10,314 nucleotides of DNA from Bacillota bacterium (GCA_023391955.1 JAEWAA010000158.1:1-10314); one strand, 5' to 3'; numbered from the stretch's first letter, positions 1-6,688 are shown. Numbers and translations are program-made. The notes: generated by a model from the letters alone, not told the origin.

Positions 1-851
1 CGCACGCCTGTTTGACCTGCAACATGGGAGAGAATGTAATTCTCGAATCCGTTGCGCTGCAGATAGTTGACCACCGAAAACACCTGCTTCAGCGCTTCCT
101 TCTCCGCATAATTGGTATCCCGGATCAGACCGCCGTTGCCCTTCACCCGGGTCATGTTCACCAGCAGTGTTCCATTGCCGCAACGCTCCCAGTACAAGTG
201 CCTGCCTTGGGGCAATTCGGCCACGGTTTCGTAGGTGTAACAATCCTCCGGCAAAAAAGGCTTAACCGGTTTGCCCGTATCCTGCATCATAAACATCAGA
301 GTCATGGGCTGGGTCATGCCGTCCTCATCCCGGCCGCTTCGGATGGGTACCCCTGCTTCCATGGCAACCGTCGCATCTCCGGTGCAATCGATGACCACCT
401 GAGCGCCAAAGGCCTTGAGCCCTTCCCGGGTGTGCGCGATCACACCGGTCACCCGGTTCCCTTCCTTCATGGCAGCAATAAAAGACGTATGGTATAACAC
501 CTCTACCCCTTCCCGCTCCAGTCTGCTGTTCAAATAGTGTCTCAGCTCAAAAGGGGAATATTGCGGCGCAATGGAGTCCTTGTGTGTGGCAGGAAGCGCG
601 TCCGGCACCGTGTCCGCCACAATCTCCCGGTAAATCCCCGTTGTGTTGCCTACGGGCATATAGATGCTCACATTCCCCAAGGTTCCCATGCCGCCCAATT
701 GGCCCGAACGCTCCAGAAGGATCGTTTTCCGTCCGCATCTGGCCGCGCTGATGGCCGCTGCCGTACCGGCAGGACCGCCGCCAACCACAAGAATCTCCGT
801 TTCCGCGTAAAGGGGCACTTGGCGTTCCAATGCAATCGTCGTGTGTGTCAT
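1..851 (-). CDS. FAD-dependent oxidoreductase (FAD_oxidored-type), 3' end cut by window edge
   Basis: An open reading frame on the minus strand begins with ATG at 851 and stays open to the window edge, giving 283 visible residues. The N-terminus carries a Rossmann FAD-binding motif: VVGGGPAGTAAA around residues 22-33, then an acidic residue (LLER, Glu47) ending the second beta strand, then LGGMGTLG. A later stretch, VVIDCTGDATVAMEAG followed by a QPMTLMF segment, matches the second FAD-contacting region of the FAD_oxidored family (PF12831 type). A GGGAGGG ribosome-binding site lies 8 bp upstream of the ATG. The protein is probably a cytosolic flavin-dependent dehydrogenase or oxidase; its substrate cannot be read from the sequence. 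It is divergent from a LacI-family gene, which suggests sugar- or metabolite-responsive control. The C-terminal part is outside the window. Confidence 0.9.
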   Translation of the reverse strand, partial: MTHTTIALERQVPLYAETEILVVGGGPAGTAAAISAARCGRKTILLERSGQLGGMGTLGNVSIYMPVGNTTGIYREIVADTVPDALPATHKDSIAPQYSPFELRHYLNSRLEREGVEVLYHTSFIAAMKEGNRVTGVIAHTREGLKAFGAQVVIDCTGDATVAMEAGVPIRSGRDEDGMTQPMTLMFMMQDTGKPVKPFLPEDCYTYETVAELPQGRHLYWERCGNGTLLVNMTRVKGNGGLIRDTNYAEKEALKQVFSVVNYLQRNGFENYILSHVAGQTGV

Positions 852-890
852 TGTTTTTTCCCTCCCGTTGATTTCAGCCTCATTATAAAA

Positions 891-907
891 AATGAAATCG
901 TTTCATT
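891..907. promoter_or_regulatory. Perfect inverted repeat, candidate operator of the LacI-family regulator
   Basis: AATGAAA-TCG-TTTCATT is a 17-bp inverted repeat with perfect 7-bp arms in the intergenic region between the divergent oxidoreductase and LacI-type genes. Two TATAAT hexamers on the minus strand flank it (complement of 882-887 and of 905-910), so a bound protein would cover a leftward promoter. Neither hexamer has a good -35 partner at 16-18 bp, and I see no convincing rightward promoter. Palindromes around a central CG are typical LacI-family targets, so the neighbouring repressor is the obvious ligand. That assignment is inference. Confidence 0.55.
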
Positions 908-983
908 ATAGCTTCATTTTTGTTACATTTATTGTATGGTGTGTTTGCACGCCCTAAGGAAATTGGAAGAGGGAGGCAGAACC

Positions 984-2033
984 ATGCCGCGAAGGAAGAA
1001 GGTGACGCTCCGGGAGCTGGCGGGAGATTTGGGTTTGACTGTGCATACGGTTTCCAAAGCCCTTCGCGGACTTCCGGGCATGTCCGAGGAAACCCGGGAG
1101 GCGGTATTTCTCCGCGCCAGAGAGCTGGGTTACCGCACCAAAGCCCAGGAGGCGGGGCTGACTGCAGAGCGTTTGCCTTGGGTGGGCGGACCGCCGCGGC
1201 GCTTCGGCATGCTGTTGGACGGCACGCTGGATTTTCACCGGCATCAGCTGGAGGGAGTGCAGAAGAGGCTGAATGAGCTGGGCTGCGCTCTGCATCCTTT
1301 GCTTGTTCCGCCTGGGCTTCCCGGTGAAGCGGCCTTGGAGCAATGGCTGGCGGCCAACGGAGTTCCCTATATGGACGGGTTTTTTCTGACCGCCACGCTG
1401 CCTGAATGGATGGAAGAGCCGCTGATGGCCTTGCCCATACCCAAGGTGCTGCTAAATTATCCGCCGGCTGCAGCATTGGTAGACAGTGTGATCTGGGATG
1501 TGGAGCATGCCGTGCATCAGTCCATGGAAGCCCTGTACAGGAACGGACACCGCAGTGTGCTATACATAGGGGACAAAGGCCCCCACAGAGGATTCGGGCT
1601 TCGGTGGCAGGCTTTTTTGGATGCGGCTGGCCGGTTGGGCATTAAGGTGGTGGAGGATGCAGGGACTGCCATGCACAGGGGCAGAGATCAAACCCGGTGG
1701 CTGCAGGAGCTGGGAGAGCAGCTGGCCTCCGGCACTTTCACCTGCGTCCTCAGCGCCATCCCCGACACGGCCACCTGGGTGTATATGGCGGCAGCCTCCC
1801 GGAGACTGTCCGTACCGGAGGATTTCTCACTGGTTTCCATCGAGAATGCGGCGGTGCCCCATCTGCCTGACCTGTCCCGGCCTATCCTCTTCCAACGGGA
1901 AACGGGAGAACGTGCTGCGGAGCTGATGCTGCGGCGTATTGCCAACCCGCTTCTGCCTTATGAGCATGTACGGCTGCGGGGGCCTTTTCACGAAGGGGAA
2001 ACCTTGCGGGTGATCCGGGTGTCAGATGTGTGA
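984..2033 (+). CDS. LacI-family transcriptional regulator
   Basis: A 349-residue protein with an N-terminal helix-turn-helix of LacI type: VTLRELAGDLGLTVHTVSKALRG at residues 7-29, followed by the usual GMSEETRE and ARELGY helix. The remainder has the length of a periplasmic-binding-protein-like effector domain; NGHRSVLYIGD and a late FSLVSIENAAVPHL segment fit the two-lobed sensor fold. The ATG at 984 is preferred over an in-frame ATG at 936 because GAGGGAGG sits 7 bp before it and the HTH then starts at the usual position. The hinge after LGYRTKAQ does not resemble the canonical ARSLRTG-type hinge helix. It probably binds the inverted repeat in its own upstream region and controls the divergent FAD oxidoreductase and possibly itself. 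The effector is unknown. Confidence 0.93.
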   Translation: MPRRKKVTLRELAGDLGLTVHTVSKALRGLPGMSEETREAVFLRARELGYRTKAQEAGLTAERLPWVGGPPRRFGMLLDGTLDFHRHQLEGVQKRLNELGCALHPLLVPPGLPGEAALEQWLAANGVPYMDGFFLTATLPEWMEEPLMALPIPKVLLNYPPAAALVDSVIWDVEHAVHQSMEALYRNGHRSVLYIGDKGPHRGFGLRWQAFLDAAGRLGIKVVEDAGTAMHRGRDQTRWLQELGEQLASGTFTCVLSAIPDTATWVYMAAASRRLSVPEDFSLVSIENAAVPHLPDLSRPILFQRETGERAAELMLRRIANPLLPYEHVRLRGPFHEGETLRVIRVSDV

Positions 2034-2105
2034 TGAAAACACGTGACAGCACGATGACAGCATGATCAGCAGTGCAGAAACTCATTTCCTTGCGGAGGCG
2101 ATCCC

Positions 2106-2906
2106 ATGAATCCGGTTGTGCAATATTACGAGCAATATAATGAAGAGGCAAGGTTAACTACAGATAACTCCAGAAGGCTGGAGTTTATTACCACCACGCA
2201 CCTTATGGACAAATACATACCTAAAGGCGCGGAGCTGCTGGATCTGGGTGCAGGGACAGGCATTTATTCCTTTTATTTCGCCGGGAAGGGCTGTAAGGTT
2301 ACCTCAACGGATTTGACGCCCAAACATGTGGAGATGATCCGGGCAACAATTGTGAAAGACGGTATCGCCAATATGGTTGCTGAACCGGCTGATGCGACAG
2401 ACCTGTCCTCCTATGCCGACGAAAGTTTCGATGCGGTGTTATGTCTGGGCCCCATGTACCATCTTACAGACCGGGCTGCCCAGCTGAATTGCCTCCGGGA
2501 ATGTAAACGTGTGCTGCGGCCGGGCGGGATAGTGGGAATCGCTTATGTGAACAGGCTATTTATCTACCCTCATCTGGTGCGGATGGACCAGCGTTATTTG
2601 ACCCGGGAATGGATGGAGCGCATCCTGGAAAAAGGGGAGATCAGCGCTTCCGACACCAATAGCTTCTGGACGGATGCGTATTTTCACTTACCGGAGGAAA
2701 TGGAGGCGCTGTGCGGGGAGTGCGGCATTATCCGTCTGGAGCATGCGGCTACGGACGGCATCGGCATGTATATGCGGCAAACGGTTAACGGCTTTACCCC
2801 GGAGGAGTTTGAACTGTGGGTGGACTATCATCTTCGAACCTGTACGGCACCTTCTATTTTGGGGGCAAGTAACCACGGATTGCTCATCGGGCAAAAGCCG
2901 CTGTAA
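2106..2906 (+). CDS. Class I SAM-dependent methyltransferase
   Basis: A 266-residue cytosolic protein with a class I methyltransferase fold. Motif I is LLDLGAGTG at residues 44-52. The acidic residue ending beta strand 2 is in TSTDLTPKHV (Asp69). The strand 4 motif AVLCLGPMYHL lies at about 110-120, followed by LRECKRVLRPGGIVGIAYVN, the typical post-motif III segment of Methyltransf_11/25 domains. The substrate cannot be deduced; small-molecule acceptors are common for this subgroup. A GGAGG site lies 7 bp before the ATG. The 72-bp gap after the LacI-type gene contains no recognisable terminator, so co-transcription with the repressor is possible. A DJ-1/PfpI-family gene follows 34 bp downstream. 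Confidence 0.93.
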   Translation: MNPVVQYYEQYNEEARLTTDNSRRLEFITTTHLMDKYIPKGAELLDLGAGTGIYSFYFAGKGCKVTSTDLTPKHVEMIRATIVKDGIANMVAEPADATDLSSYADESFDAVLCLGPMYHLTDRAAQLNCLRECKRVLRPGGIVGIAYVNRLFIYPHLVRMDQRYLTREWMERILEKGEISASDTNSFWTDAYFHLPEEMEALCGECGIIRLEHAATDGIGMYMRQTVNGFTPEEFELWVDYHLRTCTAPSILGASNHGLLIGQKPL

Positions 2907-2940
2907 GCATAACATTTGAAGTCAGCAGAGGAGAATGTGA

Positions 2941-3513
2941 ATGGGAACGGTCTTATGTGTCATTACGGAGGATTTCGCGGATTTTGAGATAACACTGGCG
3001 TTGCATAAAATCCGGAATGTGGGCAAACGGAATGTGGTGACGGTGGGATATGATAAACAAGCGGTTACCAGTGAATCAGGCTTGACGTATCTGCCGGATA
3101 TCACGGTGTCGGAGGCCATGGAGCTTGAGGATGTAGAGGGGCTGTTAATTCCCGGAGGACCGATCCGGGAGCAGCGTGAGGAGCTGACGGAGCTGATCCG
3201 CAAGCTGAACAGGGAGGAAAAGCTGCTTGCCGCCATTTGCAACGGACCGCAGTATTTGGGGCGTTCGGGCATTTTGGATAACCGGAGCTTCACCACCTCC
3301 TGCTCCGTGGAGCGGGTCGGCAAGCTGGGTGTTGCGGACCCGTTTCCCCGGATTAATTTTATCGAGAAGCGTGTGGTCCGGGATGGTCATGTGATTACGG
3401 CTCAAGGACGGGCCTTTGTGGATTATGCTTTTGCCGTATACGATTACCTGGGCATCTATGCAGGGAAGGAAGAGGAGCAGGCGCAGCTTTATAAGGATGT
3501 CATGGACCGGTAA
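2941..3513 (+). CDS. DJ-1/PfpI family protein
   Basis: A 190-residue protein of the DJ-1/PfpI (class I glutamine-amidotransferase-like) superfamily. It has the N-terminal strand VLCVITEDFADFE with the conserved glutamate (Glu16), the GLLIPGGP turn at about 67-74, and the nucleophile elbow LAAICNGPQYLGRSGIL with Cys100 as the reactive cysteine. A later strand, RDGHVITAQGRAFVDYA, is also typical of the family. The residue after the cysteine is Asn, where PfpI proteases have His and human DJ-1 has Ala, so a protease triad is not evident; a chaperone, glyoxalase-like or deglycase-like role is possible. AGAGGAG lies 7 bp upstream. It sits between the methyltransferase and a small DUF3977-like gene in a same-strand run. 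Confidence 0.92.
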   Translation: MGTVLCVITEDFADFEITLALHKIRNVGKRNVVTVGYDKQAVTSESGLTYLPDITVSEAMELEDVEGLLIPGGPIREQREELTELIRKLNREEKLLAAICNGPQYLGRSGILDNRSFTTSCSVERVGKLGVADPFPRINFIEKRVVRDGHVITAQGRAFVDYAFAVYDYLGIYAGKEEEQAQLYKDVMDR

Positions 3514-3534
3514 CAGCGAGTGGAACGGGGACTT

Positions 3535-3795
3535 ATGAAAAACCGGTACATGCAGGCGGCGAAATATGTGGAGATCGGGGTCGGAAACCGTTGGTTGATC
3601 CGAACGGAAACGGAGTATCCGGACGGCACCGAGGAGGAATGCAGGGGTTTTGCCCACCCCTTCACGATGGAGTCCATCTACTTGCGGCTATGGATAGGCC
3701 AACGGATATTGATCTGGGATTCGAAGGAAGGAATGAAGCGCGCCGCCAAAGCAACCAGGCGCTTCAAGTGTGTAATAGGATTTAAGGGATGGTAA
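3535..3795 (+). CDS. Small DUF3977-like protein of unknown function
   Basis: An 86-residue protein beginning MKNRYMQAAKYVEIGVGNRWLIRTETE. The pattern YVEIGVGN-W-IRTETE-DGTE followed by SIYLRLWIGQRILIWDSKEG resembles, from memory, the small DUF3977 proteins of Bacillus and Paenibacillus; I could not check this. There is no signal peptide or membrane segment, and the C-terminus is basic (KEGMKRAAKATRRFK). The ATG at 3535 has GGGG 4 bp before it; a GTG at 3520 in the same frame is possible but has no ribosome-binding site. The gene starts 21 bp after the DJ-1/PfpI gene and ends 33 bp before the next gene, so it is probably part of the same transcript. The function is unknown. Confidence 0.75.
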   Translation: MKNRYMQAAKYVEIGVGNRWLIRTETEYPDGTEEECRGFAHPFTMESIYLRLWIGQRILIWDSKEGMKRAAKATRRFKCVIGFKGW

Positions 3796-3828
3796 GGCCG
3801 ATTCAAAATTGGTAAAGGCAGGCAGATA

Positions 3829-4416
3829 TTGGTGCAGGTAATATATTTGATCCTATCTATTTTTTTGAATACGGTGCTGGTTTCTTCCGGTTCTACTCCT
3901 GCGGCGGCGCAATGGACGCCCAACGAGTTTACGGATAACGACTTTGCGTTGATGAGGGCTGCGGACGGGATGGTGATCCGTTTAGGGGACAGCAGGGAGT
4001 TTGTAGAGGAACGATTGGGTGCTCCCATCGGTACATTCGGCTACAATTATTCTTATGAGTATAAAGGCTTCAAAATCCATTATCGGGACGGCGTGGCGGA
4101 TACCATGTTTATCGACCGGAGCACAACAGCGAAAGAGCTGTTTCAAACGGTCAGGCAGGTTACCATTGGTGATCAGATGGAAGAGGTTATGGCAAAATAC
4201 GGCGAACCCGTTATTTTGAGCGAGGATGACCGTGTCACTACAGCGTCTTACTATTTGGAAAGGCACAACGGAAGCTATCGTATCGTTCACAAGCTTACCC
4301 AGGCCAATAACCCGGACAATATGTTTACCTTTAACCTTCAGTTTGATGAAGAAGAGAGGCTGGAGCTCATCGTCTTTTCCGAGTACCGGTTTTTCGTCCC
4401 CGCCAAGGGGAAATAG
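3829..4416 (+). CDS. Uncharacterised exported protein with two BamE/SmpA-like units
   Basis: A 195-residue protein if it starts at TTG 3829. The first 18 residues are strongly hydrophobic and are followed by SSGSTPAAAQ, which fits a signal peptide cleaved after an Ala-Ala-Ala site; there is no lipobox cysteine. The mature part has two similar segments, IRLGDSREFVEERLGAP (about 50-66) and TIGDQMEEVMAKYGEP (about 112-127), each followed by beta-rich sequence (EYKGFKIHYRDG; ASYYLE). The G-D/S...V...G-P pattern resembles the SmpA/BamE (DUF4309-like) fold. The start is uncertain: there is no ATG, the ribosome-binding site is weak, and a GTG at 3832 is an alternative. It is the last gene of the rightward run. 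Its function is unknown. Confidence 0.7.
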   Translation: MVQVIYLILSIFLNTVLVSSGSTPAAAQWTPNEFTDNDFALMRAADGMVIRLGDSREFVEERLGAPIGTFGYNYSYEYKGFKIHYRDGVADTMFIDRSTTAKELFQTVRQVTIGDQMEEVMAKYGEPVILSEDDRVTTASYYLERHNGSYRIVHKLTQANNPDNMFTFNLQFDEEERLELIVFSEYRFFVPAKGK

Positions 4417-4450
4417 CCTAGTCTTACCGGGAAAATCCATGCTGCGCCGC

Positions 4451-4710
4451 GCTAACGGAACTCAGAAGCTCTTAGCGGCCAAAAAGTATACTTTTTGATT
4501 TCTAACGGAACTCATCGACTCTTAGCGCACTTTTTGCACCCAAATTGGCCCGCTTAACCCGGCTAAGCGCTTCTGAGTTCCGTTAGCGAGCGGAAACGGC
4601 AGATTTCTGGCTCTAAGCGTCGCTCAGTTCCGTTAGCGCACGCGGGTGACGGATTCCTCACTCTAAGCGTCGCTTAGTTCCGTTACCGCCCCGAGGCAGC
4701 GGATTTCTAC
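4451..4710. repeat. Array of five 50-bp-period repeats with an orientation switch
   Basis: A 24-bp core beginning CTAACGGAACT and ending CTTAG occurs five times. Two copies are forward (4452-4475, 4502-4525) and three are reversed (4563-4586, 4613-4636, 4663-4686). Within each orientation the copies start exactly 50 bp apart. The first and third copies are inverted repeats of each other over 27 bp with one mismatch (4450-4476 and 4562-4588). Each core has CTAA/TTAG ends, except that the fifth copy has a changed terminal base. The 26-bp intervals in the reversed set share a degenerate GGATTTCT-like motif. At the orientation switch, CGCTTA (4551-4556) and TAAGCG (4564-4569) can form a small hairpin. 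The array fills most of the gap between two convergent genes and no ORF spans it. I recall similar CTAACGGAACT repeats between Paenibacillus genes; this is unchecked. Confidence 0.88.
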
Positions 4711-4717
4711 ACCGTAA

Positions 4718-4758
4718 ACAAAAGGATCACTACCGGAGTACGGTATTGATCCTTTTGT
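4718..4758. terminator. Bidirectional intrinsic terminator between convergent genes
   Basis: ACAAAAGGATCA (4718-4729) pairs perfectly with TGATCCTTTTGT (4747-4758). Inside, TACCG (4731-4735) pairs with CGGTA (4741-4745) around a 5-nt GAGTA loop, with one mismatch between the two stems. The 3' side contains TTTTGT on the plus strand, and TTTTGTTT on the minus strand, so the hairpin can serve both directions. It lies 4 bp beyond the stop codon of the leftward nitroreductase gene. Confidence 0.85.
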
Positions 4759-4762
4759 CATC

Positions 4763-5962
4763 CTACGGCGCCTCACTAAACAGCTCCCGGACATCCCGCC
4801 GCATGCTTAGCGGCGCTTTCTTAACCGGCTGGCCGATGCGCACCAGCATCTGAAGGGTGCCTCCCTGCGGTGCGTAGTCCCGGTGGATGGCGGCATAGAT
4901 GCCGGCCATTTCCGGGTACTCCTCCAGCGCCTGGCTGAGGGGGTGGACGGCCAGGCCAAGCGAATGAGCCTGCAATACCATGCGGCTGTACAGCATGCCG
5001 CTTAGAACCTGGCTTTCCCGGCTATTGTCCCGGCTGCGGATCATGGCATAAGTAGGAGTGTGATCGACTGCTGCTTGGGTGGATTGCACAAACCGGTCGG
5101 CAGCTGATTGACCGCGATTCATGGAAGGGAAGAGGGTGACCATTCCCTGAAGCACATGCTTCATCATACCGGCGGTGCCTTGCCCCTCCACGGAAAAACC
5201 GTAGCGGTACCGGTTTTTGGTATATTCATTGGCGCAGAAGATCGCTGCGGATTCCTCCATAACCCGTGGGACACTCGCCTCTGCTTCTGCGGCCTGCATG
5301 ACATATCCGCCAAGTCTGCCGAGGTCATCCTTGTTACGGAATAACTCCACCGCCAGCTTATCCGTCCCCAATGCCTGCAGCGTCTCCGTCTCCTGATCCG
5401 TCAATGGGGTTAACCGGTAAGGCCCGCGGTTGGTATCCGGTTGGAACAAGAAGGAATACAAGGGGGAAGGGGAGACGGCTGCTTTCCGGAGGGTGACCTT
5501 GGCAACAGCCTTTCGGACCATACTTTCCTCGAGACGTCCTTCATCGTAAGCCCCGTGGGGAAATAGTCCAATGTCCACCGCATAGCCCAATGCCGTACCA
5601 GCAACCCGCACATATTCCAAAAAGGCCCCTTGCGTCACCATCATTTGCCTGGCCATGGGGTCCACCTCAGGAGATTGCCGCGAGGAATCGGCATACAGAT
5701 AGAAAACTCCGGCATCCCCGGCATCGGTCCGGACGAACCAAGGCTGCATATTATGACCGTTGGCCGCCAATAGGCCATGAGCCGCTGCCTGCACCCGCGC
5801 ATCCTGGAATTGCCGGTAATAATCCTTCTGCCAAGGCTCCAGATAAGCGGGGGACCTGAAAATTCCGCTGGCTGCAGACAGCACAACCGTCGGCAGCAGA
5901 ACACATCCGCTGACCGCTGCCGCAATTCTCCCTAACATCCGCTTCACCTTCCTTTTTTCCAT
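4763..5962 (-). CDS. Membrane-anchored Acg-like nitroreductase-family protein
   Basis: A 399-residue protein from ATG 5962 (400 if GTG 5965 is used). Residues 1-12 are basic (MEKRKVKRMLGR) and are followed by a hydrophobic segment at about 13-35, so the protein is exported or anchored with its domain outside the membrane. The segment AAAHGLLAANGHNMQPWFV (59-77) matches the FMN-phosphate-binding start of the nitroreductase fold (S-x-x-N-x-Q-P-W type). The C-terminal SLGLAVHPLSQALEEYPEMAG and LQMLVRIGQPVKKAP segments match its end. Length and spacing fit the large two-lobed Acg-type (Rv3131/Rv2032-like) subgroup rather than the classical 200-residue enzymes. The preceding TetR gene stops in TGATG, giving translational coupling, and GGAGG lies 9 bp before the ATG. 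The substrate is unknown. Acg itself may store FMN rather than catalyse, so activity should not be assumed. Confidence 0.82.
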   Translation of the reverse strand: MEKRKVKRMLGRIAAAVSGCVLLPTVVLSAASGIFRSPAYLEPWQKDYYRQFQDARVQAAAHGLLAANGHNMQPWFVRTDAGDAGVFYLYADSSRQSPEVDPMARQMMVTQGAFLEYVRVAGTALGYAVDIGLFPHGAYDEGRLEESMVRKAVAKVTLRKAAVSPSPLYSFLFQPDTNRGPYRLTPLTDQETETLQALGTDKLAVELFRNKDDLGRLGGYVMQAAEAEASVPRVMEESAAIFCANEYTKNRYRYGFSVEGQGTAGMMKHVLQGMVTLFPSMNRGQSAADRFVQSTQAAVDHTPTYAMIRSRDNSRESQVLSGMLYSRMVLQAHSLGLAVHPLSQALEEYPEMAGIYAAIHRDYAPQGGTLQMLVRIGQPVKKAPLSMRRDVRELFSEAP

Positions 5963-6627
5963 CACAAGCTTCCTCCGTCAGGCACTGCAATGGAGCGGAG
6001 CAGCAGATCGAAGGCTTCTGCAATCAGCTGTTCCTCTGTGGTCTGATAGTAGTGCTCCAGGTAGCGTTTTTTCCTGCGGGCCATATTGAAGATGCCGACA
6101 ATGGCTGCCCAAAGCACCAGCGCCGTTCTGCGGGAACCGCCCTCGAAGTGCAGGCTTCCTTCCGCAAGCCCCCGGTCCAAAGCGGTGATAAGCCGCTCCA
6201 TAATTCTCTCCCCCAGCGCGTAGCACTCCTCCCGGGAAGAATCGGGCACCCCCTTGAGAAAATCCATTTCCCCGTTTTCGTACTCCATAATCGCTTGGAA
6301 ATAATCCGGGAACTCCTCGCCGAACCGGTAAAAAAGCCATCCCAGCCGCCGAATTTCCCCAGGTGCATCCAGCAGCCGCGAACCGTCATCCTCGTGCTCC
6401 CAAATCTCCAGGAGCCGCCGGTAGCCCCGTGCCATTATTTCGAAGTAGATCTGCTCCTTACTGTTGAAATAGATGTACACCGTCCGTTTGCTGAATTGGG
6501 CCTCCTTAGCCACATCATCCATGGTTGCGGCAGCATATCCATTGGCAAAAATAACCCGTTCCGCCGCTTCAATAATGTCCGTTCTGCGGATTTCCTTCTG
6601 CCGCTCCTTGCGGTCGGCGATTCCCAT
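5962..6627 (-). CDS. TetR-family transcriptional regulator
   Basis: A 221-residue TetR/AcrR-type repressor. The N-terminal DNA-binding domain runs RRTDIIEAAERVIFANGYAAATMDDVAKEAQFSKRTVYIYFNSKEQIYFE, with the classic TM-DVAKEA-FSKRTVY-YF-SKE helix-turn-helix. The rest is the helical ligand-binding and dimerisation domain, which includes MEYENGEMDFLKG and ALVLWAAIVGIFNMARRK. ATG 6627 is chosen because GGAGGT lies 9 bp upstream; an in-frame ATG at 6663 would fall inside the operator and lacks a ribosome-binding site. The gene shares one base with the start of the nitroreductase gene (TGATG), so the two form an operon. A strong promoter with a palindromic operator lies just upstream, which suggests autorepression relieved by a small, probably aromatic or electrophilic, compound. 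Confidence 0.94.
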   Translation of the reverse strand: MGIADRKERQKEIRRTDIIEAAERVIFANGYAAATMDDVAKEAQFSKRTVYIYFNSKEQIYFEIMARGYRRLLEIWEHEDDGSRLLDAPGEIRRLGWLFYRFGEEFPDYFQAIMEYENGEMDFLKGVPDSSREECYALGERIMERLITALDRGLAEGSLHFEGGSRRTALVLWAAIVGIFNMARRKKRYLEHYYQTTEEQLIAEAFDLLLRSIAVPDGGSL

Positions 6628-6665
6628 TTTCCCGGCACCTCCATATATTGCACATGCATGCATGA

Positions 6666-6686
6666 AAGTAAACTAACAGTTTACTT
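6666..6686. promoter_or_regulatory. Perfect 21-bp palindrome, candidate TetR operator
   Basis: AAGTAAACT-AAC-AGTTTACTT has perfect 9-bp arms with a 3-bp centre. It begins 2 bp downstream of the -10 hexamer of the leftward promoter, so it covers the expected transcription start. Its size and position are typical for a TetR-family autoregulatory operator. Binding by the adjacent regulator is inferred. Confidence 0.8.
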
Positions 6687-6688
6687 GA

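Noticed and set aside
893..905. CcpA cre site
   Set aside because: TGAAATCGTTTCA resembles a cre but is one base shorter than the 14-bp consensus, so its right half does not align. A dedicated LacI-family operator explains it better.
12..911. Rightward open frames of 161 and 124 residues
   Set aside because: They are antisense to the FAD oxidoreductase, whose leftward frame is open throughout with clear FAD motifs and a good ribosome-binding site. Their translations have no recognisable domain.
936..983. Upstream in-frame ATG for the LacI-type gene
   Set aside because: It has no ribosome-binding site and would add 16 residues before a helix-turn-helix that normally starts near the N-terminus. 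ATG 984 has a strong site.
883..1476. Leftward 197-residue frame
   Set aside because: It overlaps the LacI-type gene on the opposite strand, is very rich in Pro and Ala, and has no domain. It is a GC-driven shadow.
4451..4710. CRISPR array
   Set aside because: Core and interval lengths look CRISPR-like, but copies occur in both orientations, cores vary, intervals share a motif, and no cas gene is nearby.
6628..6663. Upstream in-frame ATG at 6663 for the TetR gene
   Set aside because: It has no ribosome-binding site and lies just beside the operator, whereas GGAGGT precedes ATG 6627.
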